Source: Planctomycetales bacterium 71-10
Lineage (GTDB): Bacteria; Planctomycetota; Planctomycetia; Isosphaerales; Isosphaeraceae
Assembly: GCA_001898385.1 (NCBI GenBank)
Contig: MKTT01000138.1
Location: forward strand, 1-44,032
Reading direction: 5' to 3'
DNA: 44,032 nucleotides
Shown: piece after piece, positions 16,985 through 25,101 of the stretch
Layout of the letters: every line of letters begins with the position of its first letter
How positions within the stretch are numbered: position 1 is the first letter of the stretch
Notes under the pieces: model-generated
Seen by the model: only the letters and a program-made list of their open reading frames with translations
Told to the model about the DNA's origin: nothing
The model's database searches: none
Program-made: the position numbers and the translations under genes

Positions 16985-18673
16985 TCAACGTCCGGCCGGC
17001 GGGGGCTCGGTCGGAGGCGGAGCCGCAACGCCGAGGGCGCCGCGATTGGTCGGCCCGACCCCGTCCACCGGGGCGGGCCGGGCCAGGGCGTCGGCCGGGG
17101 GTTGGCCCAGGGCGACGTACAGCTCGAACTGCGCCCGGTCGTAGTCGACGATCGCGTCCAGGTAGGCGTTGCGGGCCCGGGCCAGCAGCCGCAGGCTGTC
17201 GACGGTCTCGATGGCCGGGGCCACCGTGTTCTCGATCCGCAGCAGGTCCTCGGCGAACCCCTTGATCCCGCTCTCCACGGCCCGCTCCGAGGTCTCGATC
17301 CGGGCGTAGCGGGCGTGGGTCTTGGCGTACGCCTCGGCGACCTCGGCCCGGACCTGGTCGAGGACGAAGATCTCCCGGTACTTCGCCACCCCGAGGCGCG
17401 CCTTGGCGACGTTGATCAACGACGCGTTGCCGACGCCCAGGTTCTGGAGCGTCCAGTAGCCGACGGCGTCGAAGTCCTGCCGGCCGCCGAACCCGCCGAC
17501 GACGGGCCGCACCAAATTGCTGCCGCCGCCGAACCCGCCGGCGCTGTAGCCGATCAGGACCGTCGGCGAGAACGGCAAGGCCCGCGCCCCGTCCAGCGCC
17601 ATCAGGGCTTCCCGGATCGACGCCCGCCACTCCTTCACCTCGGGTCGCTGGAGCAGCCCCAGGGCGATCAGCTCGGCCACGGGCGTCGGGTCGGGGACGA
17701 TCGGGTGCGGCACCACGTAGGCGTCGGTCGGGTGCAGCCGGACCGAGGGGTCGATGTTGAGCACGAAGCAGAGCCGGGCCGAGGCGACGAGCACCGCCTC
17801 CTCGGCCTCCTGGATGTCGTACTCGCGGGCCTGCAATTCGGTCAGGGCCCGGTGGGCGTCGGCGGCGCGGCCCTGGCCGGCGTTCGCGTAGGACGCGGTC
17901 AGCTCGGCGACGCGCCTCGCCTCGTCGCGGACCTGCAACGCGATGGCGCGACGGCCCTCCGCCCTCAGGAGGTCGGTGTAGGCCTGCGTGGTCTGGAGGA
18001 ACGCCTGGTTGCGGACCGCCCAGGCCTCGAAGCCGCGGGCCGCCTGGAACTGCCGCGACGCCAGATACCCATAGACGGCGACCGCGGCGTTCCCTTCGAG
18101 CACGAGGCCCGGGATGCTCACGGTCCCCGCCGCCACCGCCCCGGTCCCGGCCCCGACGTACATCGCCGATCGGTTCACCGACAGGATGTTGCCGTTGGAC
18201 TGCTGCAGGTTGCCCGTGTGCAGGTCGTAGTTGCCGCCCAGGTTGAGCGAGGGCAGGAACTGGGCGGCGGCGAGCTGCCGCAGGGCCGTCGCCTCCACGA
18301 CCCGCTGCCGCGCGATCAGGAGCTGGGGGTTCTGGGCGCCGGCCAGGCGCAAGGCCGTGTTCAGGTCGATCGACCGGACGTCGGGTGTCAGCAGGCTCCC
18401 CGGCGATGGCGGCGTGACGATGGCGGCCGTGCGGCCGGGCCCCCCGCCGCGCCCCATTTCGCCGAGGGGCGCCGCTTCCGGGACCTGGATCGACTCGCCG
18501 CCCGAGCGGGCGGTCCTCGGGATCGGAAGCGACCCCGAGAAGGGGCCGGACGAGGGCCCCGAGGTCGGGGCCGGCGCCGGCGTCGCCGCCTGCCCATCGG
18601 CTTGCGGCAGTCGGGCCGAAAGGCCGGCCAGAACGAAGGCCAGGAAGATCGCGGGCCGGACGTTTACGACCAT
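16985..18673 (-). CDS. TolC-family outer membrane factor, copy 2
   Basis: A 562-residue paralogue of the downstream gene. It has a cleavable signal peptide (MVVNVRPAIFLAFVLAGL), a low-complexity Pro/Ser/Gly linker of about 60 residues, then the duplicated OEP domain: LNTALRLAGAQNPQLLIARQ, the FLPSLNLGGNYDLHTGNLQQ strand, and the second repeat near LLQRPEVKEWRASIREA. Both copies share GGGSNL and the WTL-NLG-GN motif, which suggests local duplication. Unlike copy 1 it lacks a lipobox Cys. The start follows a GGAGG in the reverse complement of 18679-18685. Having two factors may allow hetero-trimers or different partners for the two RND pumps in the window. Confidence 0.85.
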   Translation of the reverse strand: MVVNVRPAIFLAFVLAGLSARLPQADGQAATPAPAPTSGPSSGPFSGSLPIPRTARSGGESIQVPEAAPLGEMGRGGGPGRTAAIVTPPSPGSLLTPDVRSIDLNTALRLAGAQNPQLLIARQRVVEATALRQLAAAQFLPSLNLGGNYDLHTGNLQQSNGNILSVNRSAMYVGAGTGAVAAGTVSIPGLVLEGNAAVAVYGYLASRQFQAARGFEAWAVRNQAFLQTTQAYTDLLRAEGRRAIALQVRDEARRVAELTASYANAGQGRAADAHRALTELQAREYDIQEAEEAVLVASARLCFVLNIDPSVRLHPTDAYVVPHPIVPDPTPVAELIALGLLQRPEVKEWRASIREALMALDGARALPFSPTVLIGYSAGGFGGGSNLVRPVVGGFGGRQDFDAVGYWTLQNLGVGNASLINVAKARLGVAKYREIFVLDQVRAEVAEAYAKTHARYARIETSERAVESGIKGFAEDLLRIENTVAPAIETVDSLRLLARARNAYLDAIVDYDRAQFELYVALGQPPADALARPAPVDGVGPTNRGALGVAAPPPTEPPPAGR

Positions 18674-19009
18674 CGTACAGCCTCCGTGAGACCGGCAGTT
18701 CGCCGGCGAACGGCCCTTGCGTCAATCCGGGCCGATCCATCCGCTTGCGTAAAACGTGCACCTGCGCCGCGGGCTCTGCTTTTGCTCATAATAAATGACG
18801 AGGCAGAGCCTCGCCGGTCCTTCCTTGAAAAGCCTTCGAAGGCCCGCGTAGGACCGTCAAATCTCCCCGAATCGTCGCCCCTGTAATTTGGTTTATCGGC
18901 CCTTACCCCCCTTGGATTAACTCTCAGAAATGGTGAATTTACATGCCGGCGACGACTTCATCCCATTTCTGCCACGGCGAGATGCGAGAGCGCCGCCCCG
19001 TTCGAGTCC
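18674..19009. other. Intergenic region between outer-membrane factor pair and SDR remnant
   Basis: These 336 bp contain no convincing gene. GC content is visibly lower than the surroundings (for example ATAATAAATGA at 18789-18799), as expected for the promoter of the minus-strand pair. A perfect 8-bp inverted repeat lies at 18772-18810 and is listed separately. No clear -35/-10 pair could be settled. Confidence 0.4.
18772..18810. repeat. Perfect 8-bp inverted repeat
   Basis: GGCTCTGC at 18772-18779 and GCAGAGCC at 18803-18810 flank an AT-rich 23-nt spacer, 99 bp upstream of the outer-membrane factor start. It could be an operator, a 5' leader hairpin or chance; no regulator gene adjoins it. 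Confidence 0.3.
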
Positions 19010-19249
19010 GAGGGCGGGCGTGACGCCAAGCATGCTGCATCCATCGAAGGTGGCGTCGTCCAGGCCGTGCAAGCCTTCGGCGAGCTCGACGTCGTCTTCG
19101 CCAACGCCGGACGCGCCGCGATGGCGTCCACCGGCCGGACGAATCTGGCCGAGCTTGAAGATGTCGTTCGTATCAACTTGACGGTCACGACCATCCCTCT
19201 CGCGACGTCCCTTCGGACATCTATTGACAAGGAATTCGCTATTCAATAA
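19010..19249 (+). pseudogene. Short-chain dehydrogenase (SDR) fragment
   Basis: Frame 2 encodes AFGELDVVFANAG followed by LAELEDVVRINLT. These are the NNAG-type motif after beta-strand 4 and the helix with the conserved N-L-T of classical SDR enzymes. Everything before (Rossmann GxxxGIG) and after (Ser-Tyr-Lys catalytic region) is missing, and the frame ends at TAA 19247-19249 inside the promoter of the next gene. It is a relic of about 80 residues, probably cut when the ArsR operon was put in place. Confidence 0.5.
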
Positions 19250-19260
19250 TCTCATTGAAT
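19224..19260 (+). promoter_or_regulatory. Promoter with ArsR-type operator
   Basis: TTGACA at 19224-19229 is spaced 17 bp from TAATCT at 19247-19252. Across the -10 lies a perfect inverted repeat, ATTCAAT-AATCTC-ATTGAAT (19241-19260). AT-rich dyads of the ATTC...GAAT kind are typical ArsR/SmtB-family operators and repress by blocking polymerase. The regulator gene starts 4 bp after the repeat, so autoregulation is likely. The predicted transcript would begin only about 5 nt before the ATG. Confidence 0.65.
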
Positions 19261-19264
19261 AACC

Positions 19265-19948
19265 ATGGACACGCAGAAGAAACGACGGTTCAAAGCCAGG
19301 CTCTTCGGCGAATTCGCCCGGATCGGCAAGGCCCTGGGCAACCCGCATCGGCTGCAAATCATCGAGGTCCTCGCCCAGGGCGAGCGGACCGTCGAGCAGC
19401 TGGCCGACGAGCTCGGCTGCCCGGTCGCCAACGCGTCCCAGCACCTCCAGGTGCTGAAGGCCGCCATGCTGGTGACGATCCGGCGCGAAGGCCTCTACGC
19501 CCATTACTCGCTCGCGGACCCGAAGGTGTTCCGTGCCTGGCAGGCCATCCGCGAACTCGGAGAGGCCCGCCTCGAAGAGGTCGAGTCCGTCGTGTCCGAG
19601 TACCTCGAAGACCGCAGCAAGCTGGAGGCGGTCGACGCCGCCGAGCTCAAGCGTCGCCTCCAGGACGTGGTGATCCTCGACGTCAGGTCGCGGGCCGAAT
19701 ACGAGTCCGGGCACATCCGTGGGGCCCGCAACGTCCCCCACGACGAGCTCGAGGCCCGGCTGCGGGACCTGCCCCGCGACGCGGAAATCGTGGCCTACTG
19801 CCGGGGGCCTTACTGCGTCTTCGCGGACGAAGTCGTCGCCGCCCTGCAGGCCAAGGGCTACCGGGCCCGCCGCCTCGCCGAAGGCTATCCCGATTGGCGT
19901 CAGAGGGGATTTCCGGTCTCGACCGGTATTTCAACCGAGGGAAGATGA
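19265..19948 (+). CDS. ArsR-family regulator fused to a rhodanese domain
   Basis: The 227-residue protein has a winged helix (about residues 12-90; recognition helix near 52-65, NASQHLQVLKAAMLV) and a rhodanese domain (about 125-217). The rhodanese active-site loop is CRGPYC with candidate persulfide Cys179 and a second Cys184. The classical ArsR metal-binding CxC is absent; Cys52 is single. This domain pair is known in bacteria and is generally thought to sense sulfur or redox state through the rhodanese cysteine rather than bind arsenic, which is inference here. There is no Shine-Dalgarno before ATG 19265. Its stop overlaps the cupin start (ATGA), so the four genes form a coupled operon. 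Confidence 0.9.
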   Translation: MDTQKKRRFKARLFGEFARIGKALGNPHRLQIIEVLAQGERTVEQLADELGCPVANASQHLQVLKAAMLVTIRREGLYAHYSLADPKVFRAWQAIRELGEARLEEVESVVSEYLEDRSKLEAVDAAELKRRLQDVVILDVRSRAEYESGHIRGARNVPHDELEARLRDLPRDAEIVAYCRGPYCVFADEVVAALQAKGYRARRLAEGYPDWRQRGFPVSTGISTEGR

Positions 19949-20433
19949 TGAACACCAAGCTGCTCGCCGTGGGCCTCGTCTCGGCAGCGTTCGCGTGGGT
20001 CGCCCCGGGCGTCTACGCCCAGCACGCCGGGGAAATGAAGGCCGCCGTCCATCGGTCGGACAAGATTCGATGGAAGGCGGGGCCGCCTTCCCTGCCGCCC
20101 GGCGCCGAGTTCGCGGTCCTGGAAGGCGACCCGTCGAAGCCCGGCCCGTTCGTCTTCCGGGTCAAGGTCCCGGACGGCTACCGCATCCCGCCGCACGTCC
20201 ATCCCAAGCCGGAGCGGGTGACCATCATCAAGGGCACCTTCCACCTGGGCATGGGCGAGACCTTCGACGCGTCGAAGGGCGAGACGCTCCCCGCCGGGAC
20301 CTACGGCGTGTGGCCCGCGGGCATGAAGCATTACGTCTGGGTCGAGGGCGAGACCGTCGTCCAGTTCCACGGCGAGGGCCCCTGGGTCATCGAGTACGTG
20401 AACCCGGACGACGACCCGAGGAAGAAGAAGTGA
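19945..20433 (+). CDS. Secreted cupin-domain protein
   Basis: This 162-residue protein has a signal peptide (hydrophobic LLAVGLVSAAFAWVA, probable cleavage after VYA at residue 25) and one cupin barrel. Metal ligands are visible: His84, His86 and Glu90 in PPHVHPKPE, and His129 in PAGMKHY. It therefore likely holds a divalent metal in the periplasm. The start ATG overlaps the regulator stop by 4 bp, with GAGGGA upstream; a second ATG follows immediately. Related short cupins often accompany ArsR regulators; the substrate is unknown. Confidence 0.85.
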   Translation: MMNTKLLAVGLVSAAFAWVAPGVYAQHAGEMKAAVHRSDKIRWKAGPPSLPPGAEFAVLEGDPSKPGPFVFRVKVPDGYRIPPHVHPKPERVTIIKGTFHLGMGETFDASKGETLPAGTYGVWPAGMKHYVWVEGETVVQFHGEGPWVIEYVNPDDDPRKKK

Positions 20434-20441
20434 CGAGCAGG

Positions 20442-21263
20442 ATGGACGCCCCCGAGAAACCGAGCCCTTCGTCAGGACGCTTGCCCCTCCTCGACCATCC
20501 CCACGATGCACCCTCGGAGTTCCGGCCCGAGGACCTGGTCGACGCCGTGCGAGGGCAAAGGGGCCTTGGGGCCTCAACCCTCCCCGAGGTCTGCATCCTC
20601 GATTTCGACGGGGATTTGACCGACGCCATGGTCGAGTCGGGCGAACTTACGCGGTGCCGGGAATGGGCCTGCTTCCACACCGCGATGTGGAGTTTCGAGG
20701 TCGACGGGCGTCGTTGCGGCCTCATCGACCGCACCATCGGCGGGCCTTACGCCGTGCTCGTGGCCGAGCAGCTCGCGGTCTCCGGGGTCAAGGTCGCGGT
20801 GGGGGTCACCTCGGCGGGCCGCATCGGCTCCGAGCTGCCTGTCCCCGGGCTCGTCGTCGCCGAACGAGCGGTGAGAGACGAGGGCACGAGTTACCACTGC
20901 CTCCCGCCGAGCGAGACGGTCGCGGCACGTCCCGACCTGGTCGACGCCTTGGCGACGGAGCTTGAAGCGGTGGGTCTGCCCATCCGTCGCGGCCTCGTCT
21001 GGACCACAGACGCCCCCTACCGAGAGACCGCCGAGCAAATCGCCCGCTATGCGGCTCGCGGCGCCCTCGCCGTGGAGATGCAAGCGGCTTCGCTCTTTGC
21101 TTTTGCTGAAGCTCGGCGGTTCGCTGTCGGCGTCGTCGCCCACGTGACGAACGCACCCGAGCACGACGAAGAGCAGTTCGACAAGGGGACACACGACCTC
21201 CAACGCGACTTGCTGCACGCGGCCTGTCGCGGGGCTTACCGCTATCTGGAGGGGCGGTCGTGA
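20442..21263 (+). CDS. Nucleoside phosphorylase-superfamily protein (uridine-phosphorylase-like)
   Basis: The 273-residue product carries phosphorylase-fold marks: GGPYAVLVAEQLAVSGVK (residues 100-117, the GGP plus helix seen in uridine phosphorylases), a ribose/phosphate region VGVTSAGRIG (120-129), and EMQAASLFAFA (212-222) matching the EMEAATL signature that contacts ribose in this superfamily. It probably cleaves a nucleoside, but base specificity cannot be read. The N-terminal ~45 residues and the DFDGDLTD stretch are additions or variable parts. The start may be ATG 20442, or GTG 20430 which overlaps the cupin stop and has a better GAGGAAG. Its stop overlaps the next start. Confidence 0.78.
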   Translation: MDAPEKPSPSSGRLPLLDHPHDAPSEFRPEDLVDAVRGQRGLGASTLPEVCILDFDGDLTDAMVESGELTRCREWACFHTAMWSFEVDGRRCGLIDRTIGGPYAVLVAEQLAVSGVKVAVGVTSAGRIGSELPVPGLVVAERAVRDEGTSYHCLPPSETVAARPDLVDALATELEAVGLPIRRGLVWTTDAPYRETAEQIARYAARGALAVEMQAASLFAFAEARRFAVGVVAHVTNAPEHDEEQFDKGTHDLQRDLLHAACRGAYRYLEGRS

Positions 21264-21880
21264 TGTTCGAGACGAGCCGAAAGAATCATTGGGAGGGGGT
21301 CTACTCGTCGAAGGCCGAGACCGACGTCAGTTGGTATCAGGAGGAGGCCCGCCTCTCCTTGGACCTCATCAGGGCCTTTTCACCTCCCGAAGGCTGCATC
21401 ATCGACGTGGGCGGCGGGGCCTCGGTCCTCGTCGACGGGCTCTTGAAGCTCGGTTACGAGCGGGTGACCGTGCTCGACATCGCGGAAGCCGCGTTGCAGA
21501 AGGCGAGGAGCCGCCTGGGCGATGATGCCGCAAAAGTCCGATGGGTGGCGGCGGATGTGACCTCCCTTCAAGACTTGGGGGCCTTCGACCTCTGGCACGA
21601 CCGGGCCGTCTTCCACTTCCTGACTTCGCCCGACGACAGGGGGCGATACGTCGAGCTGGCCGAGCGGACCATCCCTTCGGGCGGGCACCTGGTGATGGCC
21701 ACCTTCGCCAAGGGCGGGCCGACTCGGTGCAGCGATCTCGACGTGTGCCGCTACGACGCGGCCTCGTTGTCGGCCGAGCTGGGGCCCGGCTTCGTGCTGG
21801 TGAATGAGACCTGCGAGCGGCATGTGACGCCCTGGGGGGCCTTGCAGGATTTCTTCTACGGGGTGTTCGAGCGGCGATGA
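21263..21880 (+). CDS. Class I SAM-dependent methyltransferase
   Basis: This 205-residue protein opens with NHWEGVYSSK and VSWYQ, found in a family of small Rossmann methyltransferases. Motif I is IDVGGGAS (47-54), the acidic residue binding the SAM ribose is Asp72 in VLDIAE, motif III is AADVT (96-100), followed by WHDRAVFHFL. A glycine loop PSGGHLVMATFAKGGP lies further on. The substrate is unknown; homologues of this shape are often annotated near thiol or metalloid genes. ATG 21263 shares one base with the upstream stop; GGAGGGG lies 8-14 bases before it. Last gene of the operon. Confidence 0.85.
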   Translation: MFETSRKNHWEGVYSSKAETDVSWYQEEARLSLDLIRAFSPPEGCIIDVGGGASVLVDGLLKLGYERVTVLDIAEAALQKARSRLGDDAAKVRWVAADVTSLQDLGAFDLWHDRAVFHFLTSPDDRGRYVELAERTIPSGGHLVMATFAKGGPTRCSDLDVCRYDAASLSAELGPGFVLVNETCERHVTPWGALQDFFYGVFERR

Positions 21881-21938
21881 AGTTAAGGGATCGGACGATG
21901 AAAGGCCGCGGGAGCGGCATGCCGGTCGAGGAGCAGCC

Positions 21939-24900
21939 TCAGACGGTGGCCGATGCCGGAACCTCCTCGAGAAGCTCAATTCGCTCCTCATCCCGGAACT
22001 CGTCCTCCTCATGCGGCCCCTTCCCGAAAAGAAGGTACATGACCGGCAGGGCGAGCATCGTGAGCAAGGTGTCGCAGGCCATGCCGAAGACGACCACCGT
22101 GGCGAGCGGCTTCTGCACCTCGGCCCCGATGCCGGTCGAGAGCATCATCGGCACGAATCCCAGGGCGGCGACGGTGCCCGTCATGAGCACGGGCCGAAGC
22201 CTGGAGAGCCTGGCGTCCTCGATGGCCTCCCGCTTGCTCATCCCGTGCGACATCCGATCTCGTATCGCCGAGACCAGCACGAGCCCTTCCAGCATCGAGG
22301 CCCCGGCCAGGGCGACGAAGCCGACCCCCGCCGAGATGGTGAACGGCAGCCCCATGACGTAGAGGCCGAGGATGCCCCCCACCCGTGCGAAGAGAACCCC
22401 GCTGAAAATCATCAAGGCGTCCCGCAAGGAGTGGAACGTCAAGTAGAGCAGGCTCAGGATGAGCACGAGTGCCAGCGGCACGACGATGTAGAGCCTTTTT
22501 TCGGCCCGCTCCAGGTGCTCGAACTGCCCGCCCCACCCGACGGCGTATCCCGCGGGCAGCTCCACCTCTCTCCCGATTCGTCCCTTCGCCTCATCGACGA
22601 ACGAGGCGATGTCGCGGCCCCGGACGTTGGCCTGCACGATGATTCGTCGCTCGCCCCAATCCCGCTGGATCGTCGATGGGCCGACGGTCTCCTCGATGTT
22701 CGCGAGCCTGGTGAGAGGTAGCCTCTGCCCGGTCGCGGTGGTGATGAACACCTCGTCGAGCGCCTTCGGGTCTTCGCGATAAGAAAGCGGCAGCCGCACG
22801 ACGAGCGGAAACCGCCTGCCCGGCTCGATGATTTCGCCCACGTCCACGCCGCCCACGGAGCGGATGACGTCGGTGACGGCCCGGGCGGGTACGCCGTAGC
22901 GGGAGAGTGCTTCGTTGTCGACGTTGATGCGGAGCACGGGGAGCCCCGTCACCTGCTCGACCGTGGTATCGGCGGCACCTGGGATCGAGGAGATGACCCT
23001 CTCGATTTCCTCCGCCTTCTTCTTCAACGTCTCCAGGTCCTCGCCGTAGAGCTTGACCCCGAGGTCGGCCCGGATGCCTGCGACCATCTCGTTGATTCGC
23101 ATCTCGATGGGCTGCGTGTAGACGGCCCGCATGCCAGGAAGCACCTTGGTCGCCGCGGCCATCGCGGCAACGAGCTCCTCCTGCGTCTTGGCCTTCTTCC
23201 ACCGCTCACGGGGCGTGAGCGCGATGAAGACGTCCGAGAGTTCCAAGCCCATGGGGTCGGTCGCGACTTCGGCGCTCCCCGTCCTCGTCCAGACGTCCTC
23301 GATCTCGTCGGGGAAACGCTTCTTGAGGTAGCCCTCGATTCGCGTCCCGTAGCGGAGCGACTCCTCCAGGCTCACGCTCGCGAGCCGGATGGTGTTGACG
23401 ACCACCGAGCCCTCGTTCAGCCGAGGGACGAACTCCGAGCCCAGGCCGAATCCCATGACGGTCGCAATGATCGTGATGGCCCCGACCGAGACGAGCGTGG
23501 CCCTCGGATGGTTCAGGCCCCATCCCAAGAGCGGTTGAAAGAGCCTGTGGGCGATGCGGTCGACGAACGTCTCTTTCTCGGAGGTCCTTCGCTTGAGGCC
23601 CAGGGACGCGAGCACCGGCATGAGCGTGAGCGAGAGGATGAGCGAGGCGGAGAGGGCGAAGATGACCGTCAGGGCCATCGGCCTGAAGAGCTTGCCTTCG
23701 ATTCCTTCGAGCGTGAGGATGGGGAGATAGACGATCATGATGATGAGCTCGCCGAACATGGTGGGCTTCCTCACCTCGATTGCGGCGTCCCGGATGATGG
23801 CCATCTTCGAGCGATTCGTCCGGTCGTGTGCGAGCCTCCTCACGCAGTTCTCGACCATCACCACCGAGCTGTCGACGACCAGCCCGAAGTCGATGGCCCC
23901 CAGGCTCATCAGGCTCCCGGCGATGCCGACCCGTTCCATCATCGAGACGGCGAACAGCATCGAGAGCGGGATGGCGGAGGCCACGATGAGCCCGGCACGG
24001 AGGTTGCCGAGAAAGGCGAAGAGGACGGCGACGACGAGTATGGCCCCTTCAAGGAGGTTTCGCTCGACGGTGCGGAGCACGTGCTCGACGAGGTCGGTCC
24101 GCTTGTAGACGACCTTCACCTCGGCGCCGTCCGGGAGCGAACGCTCGACTTCTTTCATCGCCGAATCGAGGGCCTCGGTCACGTCGCGGGAGTTCTCGCC
24201 CATCCGCATGAAGGCGAGCCCCAGGACCGCCTCCCCTTCCCCTTCGGCGGTCACCCCGCCCCGGCGGATGGCGTGCCCGATCTCGACCTGGGCGACGTCC
24301 GAAATCCGGACGGGCACCCCGTCGTACGCCTTGATGACGACATCCTCGATTTGACCGACGGTGGCGGTGCGGGCCACCCCATGCACGAGGCTGGCCTCCC
24401 CCGAACGCACGACGTAGCCCCCGCCCACGTTCTGGTTGTTCTGCCTGAGGGCCTGCGTGACGTCGTCGAACGTGAGCCCGCGGCTGGCGAGCTTGGCGGG
24501 GTCCGCCTGCACCTCGAACTGCTTCTCGTAACCGCCCCAAGCGTTGATTTCGGCGACCCCGGGCACCCTCAAAAGCCGCGGTCGGATGACCCAATCCTGG
24601 AGCGTGCGAAGCTCGGTCAGGTCTAATTCGGGATTCTTGCTCGTGAGGAGGTAGTGGTAGACCTCGCCCAGGCCGGTCGCCACGGGCCCCATCCTCGGCC
24701 TCTCGACCCCTTCGGGGAGCTTCGCATCCCCGAGCCGCTCGTTGACCTGCTGCCTCGCGAAGTAGACGTCGGTCCCGTCGGCGAAGATGGCCACGACCTG
24801 CGAGAAGCCGAACTTCGAGACCGAGCGGAGCTCTTCGAGCCCCTTCAAGCCTCCCATCGCATACTCGACGGGGAACGTGATGAGCCGCTCGACCTCCTGG

Positions 24901-25073
24901 GGTGAGAGCTCGGGGGCGGGGGTGTTGATTTGCACCTGGACCGGCGTCGTGTCCGGGAAGGCGTCGAGCGGCAGGTGGGCGGCCGAGCGGAGGCCCGCGA
25001 CGACGAGCAGCGAGGTGGTGAGCAGGACCAGGAAGCGGTTCCTAAGGCTGGTCTCGATGAGGGCGTTTAACAT
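21939..25073 (-). CDS. czcA: Heavy-metal efflux RND pump, CzcA type
   Basis: A 1,044-residue inner-membrane pump of the HME subfamily. TM4 has the divalent-metal signature DFGLVVDSSVVMVEN with Asp395, Asp401 and Glu408, corresponding to Asp402/Asp408/Glu415 of CzcA. The pore-domain stretch PIEMRINEMVAGIRADLGVK is of CzcA/CnrA type rather than CusA type, pointing to Zn, Co, Ni or Cd rather than Cu or Ag. TM11 reads FVALAGASMLEGLVLVSAI. It is preceded by its adaptor, 28 bp away on the same strand. No separate outer-membrane factor lies in this unit; the pair at 15.3-18.7 kb could serve. It converges with the methyltransferase, 58 bp apart. Confidence 0.93.
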   Translation of the reverse strand: MLNALIETSLRNRFLVLLTTSLLVVAGLRSAAHLPLDAFPDTTPVQVQINTPAPELSPQEVERLITFPVEYAMGGLKGLEELRSVSKFGFSQVVAIFADGTDVYFARQQVNERLGDAKLPEGVERPRMGPVATGLGEVYHYLLTSKNPELDLTELRTLQDWVIRPRLLRVPGVAEINAWGGYEKQFEVQADPAKLASRGLTFDDVTQALRQNNQNVGGGYVVRSGEASLVHGVARTATVGQIEDVVIKAYDGVPVRISDVAQVEIGHAIRRGGVTAEGEGEAVLGLAFMRMGENSRDVTEALDSAMKEVERSLPDGAEVKVVYKRTDLVEHVLRTVERNLLEGAILVVAVLFAFLGNLRAGLIVASAIPLSMLFAVSMMERVGIAGSLMSLGAIDFGLVVDSSVVMVENCVRRLAHDRTNRSKMAIIRDAAIEVRKPTMFGELIIMIVYLPILTLEGIEGKLFRPMALTVIFALSASLILSLTLMPVLASLGLKRRTSEKETFVDRIAHRLFQPLLGWGLNHPRATLVSVGAITIIATVMGFGLGSEFVPRLNEGSVVVNTIRLASVSLEESLRYGTRIEGYLKKRFPDEIEDVWTRTGSAEVATDPMGLELSDVFIALTPRERWKKAKTQEELVAAMAAATKVLPGMRAVYTQPIEMRINEMVAGIRADLGVKLYGEDLETLKKKAEEIERVISSIPGAADTTVEQVTGLPVLRINVDNEALSRYGVPARAVTDVIRSVGGVDVGEIIEPGRRFPLVVRLPLSYREDPKALDEVFITTATGQRLPLTRLANIEETVGPSTIQRDWGERRIIVQANVRGRDIASFVDEAKGRIGREVELPAGYAVGWGGQFEHLERAEKRLYIVVPLALVLILSLLYLTFHSLRDALMIFSGVLFARVGGILGLYVMGLPFTISAGVGFVALAGASMLEGLVLVSAIRDRMSHGMSKREAIEDARLSRLRPVLMTGTVAALGFVPMMLSTGIGAEVQKPLATVVVFGMACDTLLTMLALPVMYLLFGKGPHEEDEFRDEERIELLEEVPASATV

Positions 25074-25101
25074 GGGCGTCCAGCTCCGTGGGGTGTGCCG
25101 C

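Noticed and set aside
18917..19741. Minus-strand frame opposite the SDR fragment and ArsR gene
   Set aside because: Its peptide is the antisense of recognisable SDR and ArsR coding.
21905..21918. GCCGC-GGGA-GCGGC hairpin between the methyltransferase and CzcA genes as a terminator
   Set aside because: Only 5 bp of stem and no U-run; too weak to call in GC-rich DNA.
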